DNA of 64,000 nt, taken from Panopea generosa. Its lineage: Eukaryota > Mollusca > Bivalvia > Adapedonta > Hiatellidae. Made by a program: the position numbers and the translations under genes. This document shows, in pieces, positions 58,673 to 60,446 of the stretch (positions are counted from its first letter, which is position 1; each line of letters opens with the position of its first letter). The notes below the pieces were generated by a model. The model searched no databases. It had not been told where the DNA came from and saw only the letters and a program-made list of their open reading frames with translations. Location of the stretch: assembly GCA_029582155.1 (NCBI GenBank), contig CM055898.1, positions 18,750,229 to 18,814,228 on the forward strand, in the 5' to 3' direction.

Positions 58673-60446
58673 AAGTTTATTTATTGTTGCCACCGGTCAA
58701 GCCCCCAGAAGAGTAAAAGTAATATAAGATTTTTGGATGATAGTGCAGAGATACTGAAGACACTTTTGCAGTGTCCCTGGTTCTTTGACATACCCGGTGT
58801 AAAGTACCAATACATGGTACATTGATTTTTGTTAAATTCTCATCCGAATGACTGATTTTTAGTTGGAGGAGCAGGGATCCAACATGCGACCCCTGGGTTC
58901 ACAGTCCAATGCCTTAACCACTGGACAACTAATCTGCTCCCCTAACTTCTATTCTACACTCTATTTACTTTAAGTACAGTTTGGTAGATGTGTGTATTAT
59001 CAAGTTCAGTCACTGCACAATTCCTCCTGGGTTTGTCAGTGTTACCTGTACCACCAGTATTGACAAGTTGTCAGACTTGTTTCTCGAGCACAATTCAGTT
59101 TTTACTTGAATTACACCCATTATAGTAATTGAGTGACGCACTTTTGTAGTTTTTATATAGACTATATAACCTTGCATTGTTGGTTATATCTCACTTGTCA
59201 TACAATATGCCAGTAGTAATTACGTGTAAATCTGTTGTATGTACATTTTGCACGTGCGATGTATTTCTTCCTGAAACAGATATGTAGGTGTAATAATCAA
59301 TGTTAGATATAACCAGCGTGGTAGAAAGCTTGGTGACCACAGTGTTGCCGTCACTGTATTCTCACAATCGTATACTAAATATTGTGCTCATTTATATTTT
59401 TGACCATTCTCGCTTCCAGGGGTTGTCGTGTGATCACATAACACACTGTTGTTGTATTTATTGTCATAGTAACACTTGTTTCTTACATTATAATTACATA
59501 TATCGTTTAAAGATAAGCATGTACAAGTTTTCCTTGTACTTTATGTACTCAGCATTATAGATGTAATGGAACCAAATTTTCACTATATCATAATTAAAAT
59601 AACTTTGTAGCCTTAGAAATTATTTCTGTCAGAGCAGATTTGATAATTGGATGCAAGAAAACTTGTACAAATGAAGGCAACAGGTATAAATCATTTTATA
59701 TACAGATATGTAGCTCAGCATAAAAAACTAAACAGCGTTGTTCAATGTTTACTCCTCGACTGATGGGTCTCCGAAGACTGACTGTCTTAGCTTAGTTTTC
59801 TTTCATGAGTTCATGGTTGCATGAGTCAAACAGGACAAAAGCTGTATTCAGCTGTTGTGTCAAGTGACGCATTCATCATGCTGTCTTGTATACAAGGAGA
59901 TGAGGATTCAAACCTGGGTTGCCATGTTGAGAAGAGAGTACAGTAAGAAAAGTACTAATGGAGTAATTAATGGATAAAAAAACTCTAACACAAATGTCAG
60001 GAAACAGTGTTGTCTCCGAGTGAGGAAGTGGAGGACTAGGAGCTGTTCCTACCACAGTATTTTGTTCAGACTTTAAATGTTGCAGAATTTGTATTTATTT
60101 TATTTTTATACATTGTATTTTATGAATTGCATTAATATTCCATTTTTGAAAGAAAAAAATTGCTGCATGTAATTACCCTGTCATTAAACTCATTTCAAAG
60201 TAAACATTATGTATGTTCCTCATTAAGCAGATTTCTTACTGTAATACTCTTCTATTTCAGATGTTACTACTGTTATTATGATATAACTGTATTAAAGTAA
60301 TTCAACAATACATCAACATTATCTAGATGCTTGATAATATTATTCTTCATGCTTTCCAGAAAATGGATCAAATCAAGGAAGATAATCGTCGGTTACGGGA
60401 AGAAAACGGCGCTCTCATTCGTGTTATAAGCAAGCTTTCGAAATAG
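1381..60446 (+). CDS. PPP1R12A: Myosin phosphatase targeting subunit (MYPT family), C-terminal two thirds, split over at least 14 exons
   Basis: Gene-level entry; coordinates span introns. MYPT binds PP1c-delta and directs it to phosphorylated myosin light chain on actomyosin. ROCK-type kinases inhibit it by phosphorylating two Thr residues, and PKG binds the C-terminal leucine zipper. Visible hallmarks in order are WRLGLRKTGS, RSASSPRL, RRSTQGVTL (first inhibitory site), RRSTGI (second site), ERRALER.LSEMEEE and a terminal zipper ending KLSK. Joined without the optional microexon and with one terminal exon, the window encodes about 638 residues. The KVxF PP1 motif and ankyrin repeats are not here, so the gene starts upstream. 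Whether it is orthologous to PPP1R12A, B or C is not decidable from this part; a single ancestral gene is likely in an invertebrate. Confidence 0.95.
1603..2551 (+). other. Intron
   Basis: Between two firm exons. About 2080-2160 reads on the - strand as a tRNA-like head (GGGGATCAAAC resembles an inverted B box), probably a SINE fragment. Nothing else is recognised. Confidence 0.7.
2552..2631 (+). CDS. PPP1R12A: MYPT exon, Ser-rich linker
   Basis: 80 nt, phase 0 to phase 2. Acceptor TTATAATTCAG, donor GACAG|GTTAGT. It encodes DKPIGRRPFLSSSSFSTVD and HNNSSTD and ends with AG, the first two bases of an Arg or Ser codon. The phase fits both the possible microexon at 3352 and the exon at 6763. 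Composition (Ser/Thr/basic) is typical of the MYPT central linker, but there is no diagnostic motif, so support comes from splice signals and phase continuity. Confidence 0.85.
3352..3375 (+). CDS. PPP1R12A: Possible 24-nt in-frame microexon of MYPT
   Basis: A pyrimidine-rich acceptor (CCTTGTTACCATAG) is followed by 24 nt and a good donor (GAG|GTTAGT). The flanking exons meet at phase 2, and this segment both begins and ends at phase 2. Inclusion would add eight residues (S-LLLQRLR before the shared R of the next exon) without disturbing the frame. I do not recognise the peptide in vertebrate MYPT. It is an inference from splice signals and phase only. Confidence 0.4.
5843..6103 (+). mobile_element. 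tRNA-derived SINE, family A
   Basis: Contains a B-box-like GTGTTCAAATACCC, then the family body (CATTCGTCTCTCACTG, GGAAAGTTACCAGTTACTTG, GAGATGGGTGTGCTTGAGT), and a tail CAATGGCATACAAATTATGC ending in CAATCAAACAAA. The same order of blocks recurs at 21617 (-), 22222, 29690 (-), 31075, 50362, 50870 (-) and 55965. The head is diverged, so the copy is probably old. Confidence 0.75.
6763..7041 (+). CDS. PPP1R12A: MYPT exon, Tyr/Ser/Thr-rich linker
   Basis: 279 nt, phase 2 to phase 2. Acceptor TTGTTCCTTTCAG, donor AGAAA|GTAAGT. It encodes RYGGSQPSQGLTNPPYRYS, then a charged patch (RRLDRKDRERNDKEKD), a long Ser/Thr stretch and FVHYRK. An open frame runs upstream to 6671, but the part before 6763 is intron. 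A tandem array that resembles this exon's own 3' end and donor starts about 80 nt downstream. Confidence 0.92.
7119..7795 (+). repeat. Minisatellite of about 60-bp units carrying splice-donor-like motifs
   Basis: Units read roughly ATTGGAAGTAAGTCAGTATC, AGCAGTTATTCATCATTATT, GGAACTAAATCATTATTCATT; shorter variants appear in the second half. GAAGTAAGTC occurs ten times (7315, 7376, 7437, 7515, 7539, 7597, 7621, 7685, 7709, 7767). The real donor 80 nt upstream is GAAAGTAAGTC preceded by TTCATTATA, so the unit resembles the exon-intron junction itself. Repeat peptides in the ORFs here (NHYSLLEV) are by-products. Confidence 0.9.
7925..8195 (+). mobile_element. tRNA-derived SINE, family B
   Basis: A tRNA-like head (GGGGTAGAGCCTCTGCCTCA, then GTCGTTGGTTC) is followed by GGATAGTTCTATGTCTGGTC, GTGACTGGGTTGGGTATCAT and the tail GAAAGTGACGTTAAACACC, ATACAACA. 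The same blocks appear at 11672-11963 (+) and 29175-29480 (-). Confidence 0.75.
8725..9085 (+). repeat. Minisatellite, about 43-bp units
   Basis: About seven degenerate units with the core CTACAAAGGATAGTATTAAA, TGGTTATGCTGCCTGAGTTG. The array ends about 140 bp before the next exon. Confidence 0.85.
9226..9316 (+). CDS. PPP1R12A: MYPT exon ending in the first inhibitory phosphorylation motif RRSTQ
   Basis: 91 nt, phase 2 to phase 0. Acceptor GTTTTTACAG, donor CAA|GTTAGT. It encodes KSYEPPKRDEETEMLRKVRA and KRARETRRSTQ. Vertebrate MYPT1 has RRSTQGVTL around Thr696 and Drosophila Mbs has a very similar VRETRRSTQGVTL. The Ser codon (9308-9310) corresponds to the PKA/PKG site and the Thr codon (9311-9313) to the ROCK/ZIPK inhibitory site. 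The intron falls two codons after the Ser, so GVTL comes from the next exon. The open frame upstream of 9226 is intron. Confidence 0.97.
9455..9625. repeat. Interspersed-repeat fragment with GTTTGAGATAA motifs
   Basis: AGTTTGAGATAA, AATTTGAGATAA and GATTTGAGATAACAAGAG recur over 170 bp. This looks like a fragment of a dispersed element. No terminal repeats could be fixed. Confidence 0.4.
9632..10215 (+). repeat. Interspersed element with three internal units of roughly 190 bp
   Basis: It starts near TGTCCCCTGC and ends near GCCAGGGACA, which are near-perfect inverted repeats. Inside, the blocks ATAACTTAAGAATGCCTGAA, TTTATAATGACAAATCACAG and GTTTGATTTTAGGGGCTGTG are repeated about three times. 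It belongs to the same structural class as 12729-14427, 16738-17385 and 44721-46232. No transposase ORF is visible. Confidence 0.7.
10539..10850 (+). CDS. PPP1R12A: MYPT exon beginning GVTLEEVQQA
   Basis: 312 nt, 104 codons, phase 0 to phase 0. Acceptor TTTTACTCTTAG, donor GAA|GTAAGT. GVTLEEVQQANAVL completes the first inhibitory-site motif (GVTLTDLQEAEK in human MYPT1). A Thr-only stretch follows (TTATTTTATTTSD), then a Ser/Asp-rich region, and it ends SWRRSREVRDVDPTRKE. The long low-complexity part is probably disordered. The reading frame continues only a few codons into the intron. Confidence 0.96.
11672..11963 (+). mobile_element. tRNA-derived SINE, family B
   Basis: Contains the B-box-like GTGGGTTTGATCCCTGGCC, then GGATAGTTCTAGGTCTGGTC, GTGACTGGGTGGAGTATCGT and the tail GAAAGTGACACTATGCATCA, ATACAACA. 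The A-box portion is degraded. Confidence 0.75.
12207..12306 (+). CDS. PPP1R12A: MYPT exon, Ser/Arg-rich
   Basis: 100 nt, phase 0 to phase 1. Acceptor TATTCTACAG, donor TCAA|GTGAGT. It encodes DVGRSSSFRSSRSRVDRDLS and NSAPSSSFYSTDS, with SR-like pairs. Human MYPT1 has IGRSRSTRTREQENEEKEK in the comparable position after the first inhibitory site. Only 158 bp of intron separate it from the next exon, the shortest intron in the window. Confidence 0.93.
12465..12653 (+). CDS. PPP1R12A: MYPT exon, basic/Ser linker
   Basis: 189 nt, phase 1 to phase 1. Acceptor ATATTTTCAG, donor AAAA|GTGAGT. It encodes TYVPRSRADRTERNALSVAD, a Ser/Thr segment (NLTRSTSLRTDRTRPTDDD) and ends RRDRDKDK. An open frame on the - strand across it is a shadow. 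A terminal-inverted-repeat element starts only 75 bp downstream. Confidence 0.93.
12729..14427. mobile_element. Non-autonomous element with 11-bp terminal inverted repeats and about 2.5 internal units of 640 bp
   Basis: GCTCTACTGAC at 12729-12739 is matched by its exact reverse complement at 14417-14427. Inside, a block starting at AATTAAACTGAAACTTCACA and running through CAAGATGGCCGCC, GAACGGCCCA and GGGGACACATGTCATTATA is present at about 12836, 13471 and, truncated, at 14107. No transposase is encoded. Elements of this layout (conserved ends, tandem core units) are common in bivalve genomes. I cannot decide between a MITE-like and a Helitron-related origin. Confidence 0.75.
14692..14810 (+). 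CDS. PPP1R12A: MYPT exon with the second inhibitory phosphorylation motif RRSTGI
   Basis: 119 nt, phase 1 to phase 0. Acceptor TTTTTTATAAATAG, donor GAG|GTATGG. It encodes IETEKSEKDKEEKRPESTAM and RSRRMRRERRSTGIANYTAE. This matches REKRRSTGVSFW around Thr853 of vertebrate MYPT1, the ROCK-preferred site. The target Thr codon is 14784-14786 and the preceding Ser is 14781-14783. The human aromatic residues after STGV are replaced by ANY here. Confidence 0.96.
14830..15405 (+). repeat. Degenerate tandem repeat with TGTATATTGTAG motifs
   Basis: Blocks such as CTGAATGACCCTTGTATAAA, TATCACTGGT and GTATATTGTAG recur five or six times at roughly 100-bp spacing. TATTGTAG resembles a 3' splice acceptor and is followed by a GATGAC block at about 15093 and 15408. 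Confidence 0.65.
15406..16735 (+). other. Intron stretch with one SINE-like copy
   Basis: Apart from the SINE-like segment at about 16215-16436, nothing is recognised. That segment is family C: GTTTGCCAGTTACTTGTGGA, GGTTCTACTC, GAGGTCTTCCTCCACCAATA, and a tail GAAAATGGCGTCAAATCC followed by a G-rich run. The open frame at 15424-15627 lacks similarity to MYPT. Confidence 0.6.
16738..17385 (+). repeat. Interspersed element with about four 150-bp internal units
   Basis: Begins ATACCACGACAAACGAAGTT and a GGTCTGTC run, then repeats CTTGTCCGGAGCATAACTT, GGATGGAATTTCATCAA, ACAATGGTAGAATATAATGA and GAGGAAGTGCAGTGTACAAG about four times, ending near CATCACCTTCAGTGATAGCT. No coding capacity. Confidence 0.7.
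17715..18000 (+). repeat. Degenerate minisatellite, TACTTGTCAAACAG core
   Basis: The core TTACTTGTCAAACAG recurs about nine times, often followed by GTAATTGATTG. Several copies read CAAACAG|GTAAT, which resembles abutting acceptor and donor sites. Confidence 0.75.
18001..19084. other. Intron stretch with a locally GC-rich, unassigned segment
   Basis: Positions about 18267-18365 are much richer in G+C than the surroundings, and both forward frames are open (111 and 74 codons). Neither translation resembles MYPT or any family I know. No splice-site pair with the right phase was found, so I do not call an exon. Confidence 0.35.
19085..21616 (+). repeat. Satellite array, about 70-bp unit, roughly 33 copies
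   Basis: The unit reads TAGACATGCATACTGATATA, TGAACGTATGGACTAGGGTA, ACTGTGTGTGGACTGTTTAA, ATGAGTTTTA. Copies are degenerate at the left edge and nearly identical in the middle. Blocks of several units are themselves duplicated (for example around 20440-20700 and 20705-20990), a higher-order pattern. A SINE interrupts the right end; a remnant resumes at 21908-22010. Confidence 0.95.
21617..21907 (-). mobile_element. Full-length tRNA-derived SINE, family A, inserted in the 70-bp satellite
   Basis: Read on the - strand it starts with a tRNA-like head (GATTAGCTCAGTTGGTTACG as A box, GAGTTCAAATCCC as B box). It continues with GTCTCTGTGATGACTGATAT, CATTCGTCTCTCACCACTG and AGTACTGGTTAATCCCAGG, and ends CTGTTAGCCCTCAATGGCAT, AAAATGACGCTAAATATTC and a (TTGA)n-like tail. 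CTGTTTAAATG flanks both sides (21606-21616 and 21908-21918), consistent with an 11-bp target-site duplication. Because that string is also part of the satellite unit, the duplication is not proven. It is the best-preserved copy in the window. Confidence 0.9.
21908..22010 (+). repeat. Remnant of the 70-bp satellite to the right of the SINE
   Basis: CTGTTTAAATGGTAACTGAG, CATGGCCTATTTAATGAAAC and ATGCTGATATCTGGATGTAT match the satellite unit with divergence, as at the opposite edge of the array. Confidence 0.7.
22222..22512 (+). mobile_element. tRNA-derived SINE, family A
   Basis: A box CTTAGCTCAGTCAGTAGTGC, anticodon-like TCTGACTATCAATCCAGG and B-box-like GATTTTGAATCCC are followed by GTGATGATTGATAAACAACA, TTAACTGATCATCTGTTAGC and a tail ending AAAATATTCAATCACTT. 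It is opposite in orientation to the copy 300 bp to its left. Confidence 0.85.
22545..23010 (+). repeat. Minisatellite, 36-bp unit, about 13 copies
   Basis: The unit is GAAGTATAGACTAGGGAGGT, CACAGGAAGGAATACG. Because 36 is divisible by three, the - strand is open for 178 codons with a 12-residue repeat (LVYTSVFLPVTS); this is a by-product. The array ends about 50 bp before the exon at 23061. Confidence 0.93.
23061..23138 (+). CDS. PPP1R12A: MYPT exon, acidic Glu/Asp/Lys-rich
   Basis: 78 nt, 26 codons, phase 0 to phase 0. Acceptor TGTGTTGTTTTGTAG, donor AAG|GTAGGT. It encodes NNEEDDKDKENKDESKDDNK followed by TESEDK. The human protein is likewise acidic after its second inhibitory site (TQDSDENEQEQQSDTEEG). 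Joining directly to the exon ending RRSTGIANYTAE gives a natural continuation, so I place no exon between 14810 and 23061. Confidence 0.92.
23139..24647 (+). other. Intron
   Basis: AT-rich, with A-runs and no repeat or exon recognised. A pyrimidine-rich tract with a branch-point-like TCTAAC lies just before 24648. Confidence 0.6.
24648..24692 (+). CDS. PPP1R12A: Probable 45-nt cassette exon of MYPT
   Basis: 45 nt, phase 0 to phase 0, encoding SSCVKDLKMQYLSKT. The acceptor has a branch-point-like TCTAAC followed by TTGTTTCATATTTGACAG; the donor is ACT|GTAAGC. Both neighbours are phase 0, so the exon can be included or skipped freely. Vertebrate MYPT1 also has cassette exons in its central and C-terminal linker. 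I do not recognise this peptide, so the call rests on signals and phase. Confidence 0.55.
24814..28115 (+). repeat. 3.3 kb satellite of tRNA D-arm (Pol III A-box) sequences, 24- and about 48-bp units
   Basis: The first part (about 24900-25790) is a 24-bp unit, CCCATTAGCTCAGTTGGGAG plus AACA. The second part alternates GCTCAGTTGGGAGAGCACTC with TCAGCTCAGTTGTAAAAACA in units of about 48 bp. TAGCTCAGTTGG fits the Pol III A-box consensus TRGCNNAGYNGG exactly. At the left edge (about 24825-24860) a longer tRNA-like stretch, GATTAACTCAGTTGGGAGAG then CACTCAACTAAG, may be the seed. A block of about 0.5 kb is duplicated (about 25665-26150 and 26165-26650). Long ORFs on both strands (up to 207 codons) reflect the unit length and are not genes. 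No B boxes are seen. Confidence 0.95.
28116..29170 (+). other. Intron stretch, nothing recognised
   Basis: AT-rich sequence with homopolymer A runs and a short local duplication around 28505-28590 (GTAACAGMTGGTAA...TTGTTTTGTGAAGAACTCC twice). Confidence 0.5.
29175..29480 (-). mobile_element. tRNA-derived SINE, family B, inverted
   Basis: Read in + coordinates: TTGTATGGTGTTTAGCATTG (inverted tail), ACACCGGGCCAACCAGACAT, AACGATCCTCTAAATGTTGA and an inverted B box near GGGATCCAACCCGTAATC. It is the reverse of the copies at 7925 and 11672. Confidence 0.7.
29495..29600 (+). repeat. SINE fragment, family C
   Basis: GAGTTTGTCAATTACTTATG, GGTGGGTTCACTG and GTCTTCCTCCATCAATTGAT match family C blocks with divergence. 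Confidence 0.5.
29690..29830 (-). mobile_element. tRNA-derived SINE fragment, family A, inverted
   Basis: TTGATTGAATATTTTATTAA is followed by GTAACTGATTACTTTCCAAC, TGAATCAGCGGTGAGAGACA and an inverted B box GGATTCAAACTCACAACCCC. It lacks the CTGTTAGCC...ACCAGTACT middle part, an internal deletion relative to the copy at 21617. Confidence 0.7.
31075..31327 (+). mobile_element. tRNA-derived SINE, family A
   Basis: GCCCCGGGTAGCTCATTTGC head, GAGTTTGAATTGCGCCTGAC B-box region, CATTGTGTCTCATTGTTATT, ACTGATCGTCTGTTAGTCAT and the tail AAAATTATGCTAAATATTCA. Confidence 0.8.
31970..32160 (+). repeat. SINE, family C, with a local triplication
   Basis: GTTTGCCAGTTACTTG.GGAA occurs three times in tandem (about 31979, 32002, 32025), then GGTTCTACTC, TTTCCTCCGCCAATAGAACT and a tail TTGAAAATGACATCAGACCC. 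The triplication is absent from other family C copies. Confidence 0.65.
32328..32394 (+). other. 31-bp near-perfect hairpin with a 5-nt loop
   Basis: Arm 32328-32358 begins GAAAACAGTGCAG and ends TTCAGATTGCTC. Arm 32364-32394 begins GAGCAATCTGAA and ends CTGCACTGTTTTC. Of 31 pairs, 29 are Watson-Crick, one is G-U and one is a mismatch; the loop is GTTAT. A short ACAGA/TCTGT pairing can extend the base. A pre-miRNA, a palindromic MITE or another inverted duplication are all possible; the small loop argues against a typical miRNA. Confidence 0.85.
33088..33180 (+). mobile_element. SINE fragment, family A head
   Basis: TCTGGCTCAGTAACCGTCTG resembles an A box, GTGGAATCCCTGCCCAGCCA resembles a B box, and CAGTCTCGGTGATGATTGAT is the start of the family body; the rest is lost. 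Confidence 0.6.
33181..36440 (+). other. Intron stretch upstream of the internal first exon
   Basis: AT-rich. The open frame at 34351-34590 (79 codons) has no similarity I recognise and no clear splice sites. A TATATATAG run occurs at about 36144, some 490 bp before the ATG at 36635. Confidence 0.5.
36454..36463 (+). promoter_or_regulatory. Consensus CArG box (SRF site) upstream of the internal ATG
   Basis: CCTAATTTGG fits CC(A/T)6GG exactly and lies 172 bp before the ATG at 36635. SRF/CArG control drives many muscle genes, including the internal telokin promoter of vertebrate MYLK. In AT-rich DNA such a 10-mer can occur by chance, so function is inference. Confidence 0.4.
36591..36597 (+). 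promoter_or_regulatory. TATA-like run before the internal first exon
   Basis: TATATAT, 38 bp before the ATG at 36635. If used as a TATA box the 5' UTR would be only about 10-15 nt, so initiation further upstream (for example from the TATATATAG near 36144) is equally possible. Confidence 0.25.
36635..36895 (+). CDS. PPP1R12A: Alternative first coding exon of a short MYPT isoform
   Basis: 261 nt, 87 codons from ATG, ending phase 0 at AGG|GTAGGT. It encodes MSYGSGSFRYSPLTRYAGAS and a Ser/Gly/Tyr-rich stretch ending SSGYGSVPYR. It splices in frame to 50103 (SSRFNRYGS...). A TGA in the same frame lies at 36629-36631, six bases before the ATG. No AG in the first part of the exon gives a phase-0 entry, while all upstream exons from 14810 onward end at phase 0. 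It therefore cannot be an internal exon of the long form and is best read as a first exon from an internal promoter. The product, roughly 234 residues, would be this leader plus coiled coil and zipper, comparable in layout to the small PPP1R12B products (M20/M21) of vertebrates. Confidence 0.8.
36925..37560 (+). repeat. Interspersed element, about four 155-bp units
   Basis: Blocks TTCTTGTCCGGGCTATTTCT, GGAATTTTATGAAACTTGCT, AGGATGCATCATTACCAAGT and GGTTCGATGATTTTTCAC recur with decreasing similarity. It starts 30 bp after the donor of the internal first exon. Confidence 0.8.
38281..38640 (+). repeat. C-depleted low-complexity tract
   Basis: About 360 nt contain five C residues, and 38340-38524 (185 nt) contains none. 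Words such as GGTTAGGAAGTGAAGG and AGTAGGTTGAGAAGTGAAGG recur, so it may be a decayed G/A/T-rich minisatellite. Confidence 0.8.
38785..38995 (+). repeat. SINE, family C
   Basis: GTGGTCACTTATCTCTCGCT, GTTTGCCAGTTTCTTGTGTC, GGTGGTTCTACTCATTCATT, GAGGTCTTCCTTCGCCAATA and the tail GAAAACGGCGGTTAAACC. Confidence 0.7.
39085..39260 (-). repeat. tRNA-related SINE fragment, inverted
   Basis: CTTCAAACCCACAACCATGT and TGGTCTGACCGCTA read on the - strand as a tRNA-like head with B box. GCTCAAGGACAAAACAAAGT upstream belongs to the body. The overlapping ORFs are not supported. Confidence 0.5.
39725..39895 (+). repeat. Minisatellite, about 29-bp unit, five copies
   Basis: AACACTACTGACAAAACATT, ACTTATAAA repeated; ends degenerate. 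Confidence 0.85.
40190..40265 (-). repeat. tRNA-related SINE fragment, inverted
   Basis: ATTGAAATTACAACCTCTGG and GTGAGTGGCCAACACTCTAT, CCCTTGCACTACTGCCC resemble an inverted tRNA-like head. A related fragment is at about 58140-58225. Confidence 0.4.
40671..40905 (+). repeat. Fragment of an interspersed element
   Basis: CCATCCATCAGTCATTTCCA, TCAATTTTGGTTTTCGCTGA, ATAACTTTTGAAAGTG and AGAGTTATGGCCCCTTTGGA are phrases shared in type with the other repeat-unit elements here. Confidence 0.5.
41176..41779. mobile_element. Short element with terminal inverted repeats ATGCCCCCGC / GCAGGGGCAT
   Basis: ATGCCCCCGC at 41176-41185 and GCAGGGGCAT at 41770-41779 are inverted repeats matching at nine of ten positions. 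Internal units share GGACTGATTTTGATGAAACT, TTGATATTTGG and GACCTCTAAAATCTTTT. No coding capacity. Confidence 0.7.
42610..43690 (+). repeat. Satellite of 73-bp units, each with an 8-bp inverted repeat
   Basis: The unit contains CAGACTTGATCTGATGGCCT, CTTGTTAACAACACC, then CAGTATTG-(7 nt)-CAATACTG and CTTGGAGCTTATTTC. About 12 units run to 43490, followed by 36-bp half units (GAGCTTATTGTTCCATACAA) to 43680. Each unit can form a hairpin. Confidence 0.95.
43871..43891 (+). repeat. T21 homopolymer
   Basis: Twenty-one T residues, then CGCACTTAA. This could be the inverted tail of a retrocopy, but no body is recognised. Confidence 0.8.
44721..46232. mobile_element. 1.5 kb element with inverted ends and about six internal units
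   Basis: GCTCACCT (44721-44728) and AGGTGAGC (46225-46232) are exact inverted ends. The left end continues GAGCCAAAGGCTCACAGGTA and GATCGCTCGGTGTCCGTCGT, a recurrent start in invertebrate dispersed repeats. Inside, AATCTTCTTGTCAGAAACTA, ACTTCACAGAAATGTTCCTT, GACCCTCTACCAAGTTTGTT and CATGGCGGCCAGGGG recur. No transposase ORF. Confidence 0.8.
46840..47075 (+). repeat. Short-unit minisatellite, GGTTCCCAACTCT type
   Basis: Units of about 14-16 bp (GGTTCCCAACTCTCAGTTCC). The strand is pyrimidine-rich. Overlapping ORFs on both strands are by-products. Confidence 0.9.
47480..48560 (+). repeat. Minisatellite, about 40-bp unit, roughly 25 copies
   Basis: The unit is GATTGTTCTGTGGTCCCCAC, CAGTACTTGTGTGGAGATGA, with GAGCCAA variants in the last bases. 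ORFs of up to 226 codons on both strands drift between frames of the repeat and are not genes. Confidence 0.95.
48561..50102 (+). other. Intron stretch before the coiled-coil exons
   Basis: AT-rich, with no repeat or exon recognised. The open frame at 49727-50215 runs into the next exon in a different frame and is not coding. Confidence 0.5.
50103..50219 (+). CDS. PPP1R12A: MYPT exon, Ser/Tyr-rich segment before the coiled coil
   Basis: 117 nt, 39 codons, phase 0 to phase 0. Acceptor TACATGTATACTTTCAG, donor AAG|GTGAGA. It encodes SSRFNRYGSASDVPSHMSRP, SSYTEYSRSTPSLEKDYKK. Vertebrate MYPT1 has GDRYDSLLGRSGSYSYLEER and SSRLEKDDSTDFKK in this place. It is shared by the long form and by the short form that starts at 36635. 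Confidence 0.95.
50362..50640 (+). mobile_element. tRNA-derived SINE, family A
   Basis: GGCCTGATAAGCTCAGTTGT head, AGATTGAATCTCTGCCCGGC B-box region, CACAGTCTCTGTGATGGTTG, CATTCGTCTCTCACCGCTGA and a tail ATTAAACATTGAATCAATTC. Confidence 0.85.
50870..51005 (-). mobile_element. 5'-truncated tRNA-derived SINE, family A, inverted
   Basis: GATTGATTGATTGAATATTT, AGCGTCATTCTTATGCCATC, GAGGGCTAACAGACGATCAG to CTCCGCAAGTAACTGATAT; the tRNA head is missing. It is very similar to the right part of the copy at 21617, suggesting a recent common source. It lies 160 bp before the acceptor of the next exon. Confidence 0.85.
51165..51311 (+). CDS. PPP1R12A: MYPT exon, C-terminal coiled coil
   Basis: 147 nt, 49 codons, phase 0 to phase 0. 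Acceptor TTACTTTTCTTTCAG, donor CGC|GTATGT. It encodes LYEEEKVEKERLKRDLEQCK, RELKEAKSELDRQMKRHEAS, RVSDTNDKR, a charged heptad-like helix matching LYEQILAENEKLKAQLHDTN of human MYPT1. This region forms the coiled coil that precedes the zipper. The ATG at 51117 upstream is intronic. Confidence 0.96.
51425..51650 (+). repeat. Minisatellite, about 42-bp unit, five copies
   Basis: CCTTACCGACCCATGTAAAA, GGGTCCTACATTGTTTAG repeated with increasing divergence. Confidence 0.85.
51651..52563 (+). other. Intron stretch with a dispersed-repeat fragment
   Basis: About 52080-52385 (ACTCAGCTGATAAAATGTTA, GAAGAGCTTTGGTTGGTCAT, GTCTGTGTGTGTCCATCTG, AAGATGGCCACTACAGCTGA) looks like a fragment of the inverted-repeat elements seen elsewhere. 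Nothing else recognised. Confidence 0.5.
52564..52614 (+). CDS. PPP1R12A: MYPT exon ERRALERKLSEMEEEIK
   Basis: 51 nt, 17 codons, phase 0 to phase 0. Acceptor TATTATCATTGTAG, donor AAG|GTAATG. It matches RERRALERRISEMEEELK of vertebrate MYPT1. It is the last exon shared by all isoforms; from here splicing goes to either terminal exon. Confidence 0.97.
52690..55270 (+). repeat. 2.6 kb satellite, about 36-40-bp palindrome-rich unit
   Basis: The unit is CAGCTGTATGGGACAGCTAG, CTATATATGTAGATACAGT. It carries the palindromes CAGCTG, AGCTAGCT and ATATAT. At 53100-53640 two units combine into a repeat of about 60 bp (GCTCTATATATGTAGATATA, GCTAGCTATATGTAGATACA). ORFs of 217 and 297 codons on opposite strands are by-products. 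It fills most of the intron before the alternative terminal exons. Confidence 0.95.
55271..56348 (+). other. Intron end with one SINE
   Basis: Holds the SINE at 55965-56235 and otherwise nothing recognised. The acceptor tract before 56349 (CATGTCTTGCAG) is short in pyrimidines. Confidence 0.6.
55965..56235 (+). mobile_element. tRNA-derived SINE, family A
   Basis: GGTTAGCTCAGTCAGTAGTA, GGGGTCATGAATCTCCGCCC, GTCTCCGTGATGATTGATAT, ACTGATCATCTGTTAGCCCT, CGATGGCATAAAAATGATGC. Confidence 0.85.
56349..56435 (+). CDS. PPP1R12A: MYPT proximal alternative terminal exon, leucine zipper A
   Basis: 87 nt, 28 residues plus TAG, entered at phase 0. It encodes LMDKIRTENAKLKEENRALT followed by RVVAKLSK. I5, L12, L19 and L26 form an exact heptad zipper. 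It is the same length as the distal exon at 60360 and identical at 16 of 28 residues. It differs at a few exposed positions (A10 K11, R17, T20, A24). A consensus-like donor GTAAAC follows the TAG directly, so the exon could be spliced on to 60360, which would then be 3' UTR. If it is instead terminal, AATAAA at 57320-57325 is a possible poly(A) signal. Confidence 0.92.
   Translation, partial: LMDKIRTENAKLKEENRALTRVVAKLSK
56860..57150 (+). repeat. Minisatellite, about 44-bp unit, six copies
   Basis: AATGAATCTGTGCTGGGAGT, ACAGATGTGATACTCTAGTT, GCC repeated. The first copy follows GTTCTTTACTGTTC. Confidence 0.9.
58642..58672 (+). repeat. (GAT)n microsatellite, about ten repeats
   Basis: Uninterrupted TGA/GAT triplets between CTCTG and AAGTTTAT. 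Confidence 0.95.
58785..58945 (-). mobile_element. tRNA-derived SINE head, inverted, distinct from families A-C
   Basis: On the - strand: GGGGAGCAGATTAGTTGTCC, AGTGGTTAAGGCATTGGACT, GAACCCAGGGGTCGCATGTT, GGATCCCTGCTCC. It shows A box, anticodon-like and B-box parts in tRNA order, followed by an unrelated body. The 3' CCA end and acceptor pairing of a true tRNA are not seen. Confidence 0.65.
60360..60446 (+). CDS. PPP1R12A: MYPT distal terminal exon, leucine zipper B (conserved form)
   Basis: 87 nt, 28 residues plus TAG, entered at phase 0. Acceptor CTTCATGCTTTCCAG. It encodes [20 protein letters not shown] followed by RVISKLSK. Human MYPT1 ends [20 protein letters not shown] KLSK, so this copy is the closer match to vertebrates. 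I5, L12, L19 and L26 form the zipper, the region reported to bind PKG-I in vertebrates. Confidence 0.98.
   Translation, partial: [28 protein letters not shown]

Larger units (their letters stand above)
56436..60359 (+). other. Intron, or 3' UTR of the proximal isoform, between the two zipper exons
   Basis: Contains a 44-bp tandem repeat (56860-57150), AATAAA at 57320-57325 and again near 57864, a tRNA-like fragment at about 58140-58225, a GAT microsatellite and an inverted SINE head at 58785-58945. No further exon recognised. Confidence 0.55.
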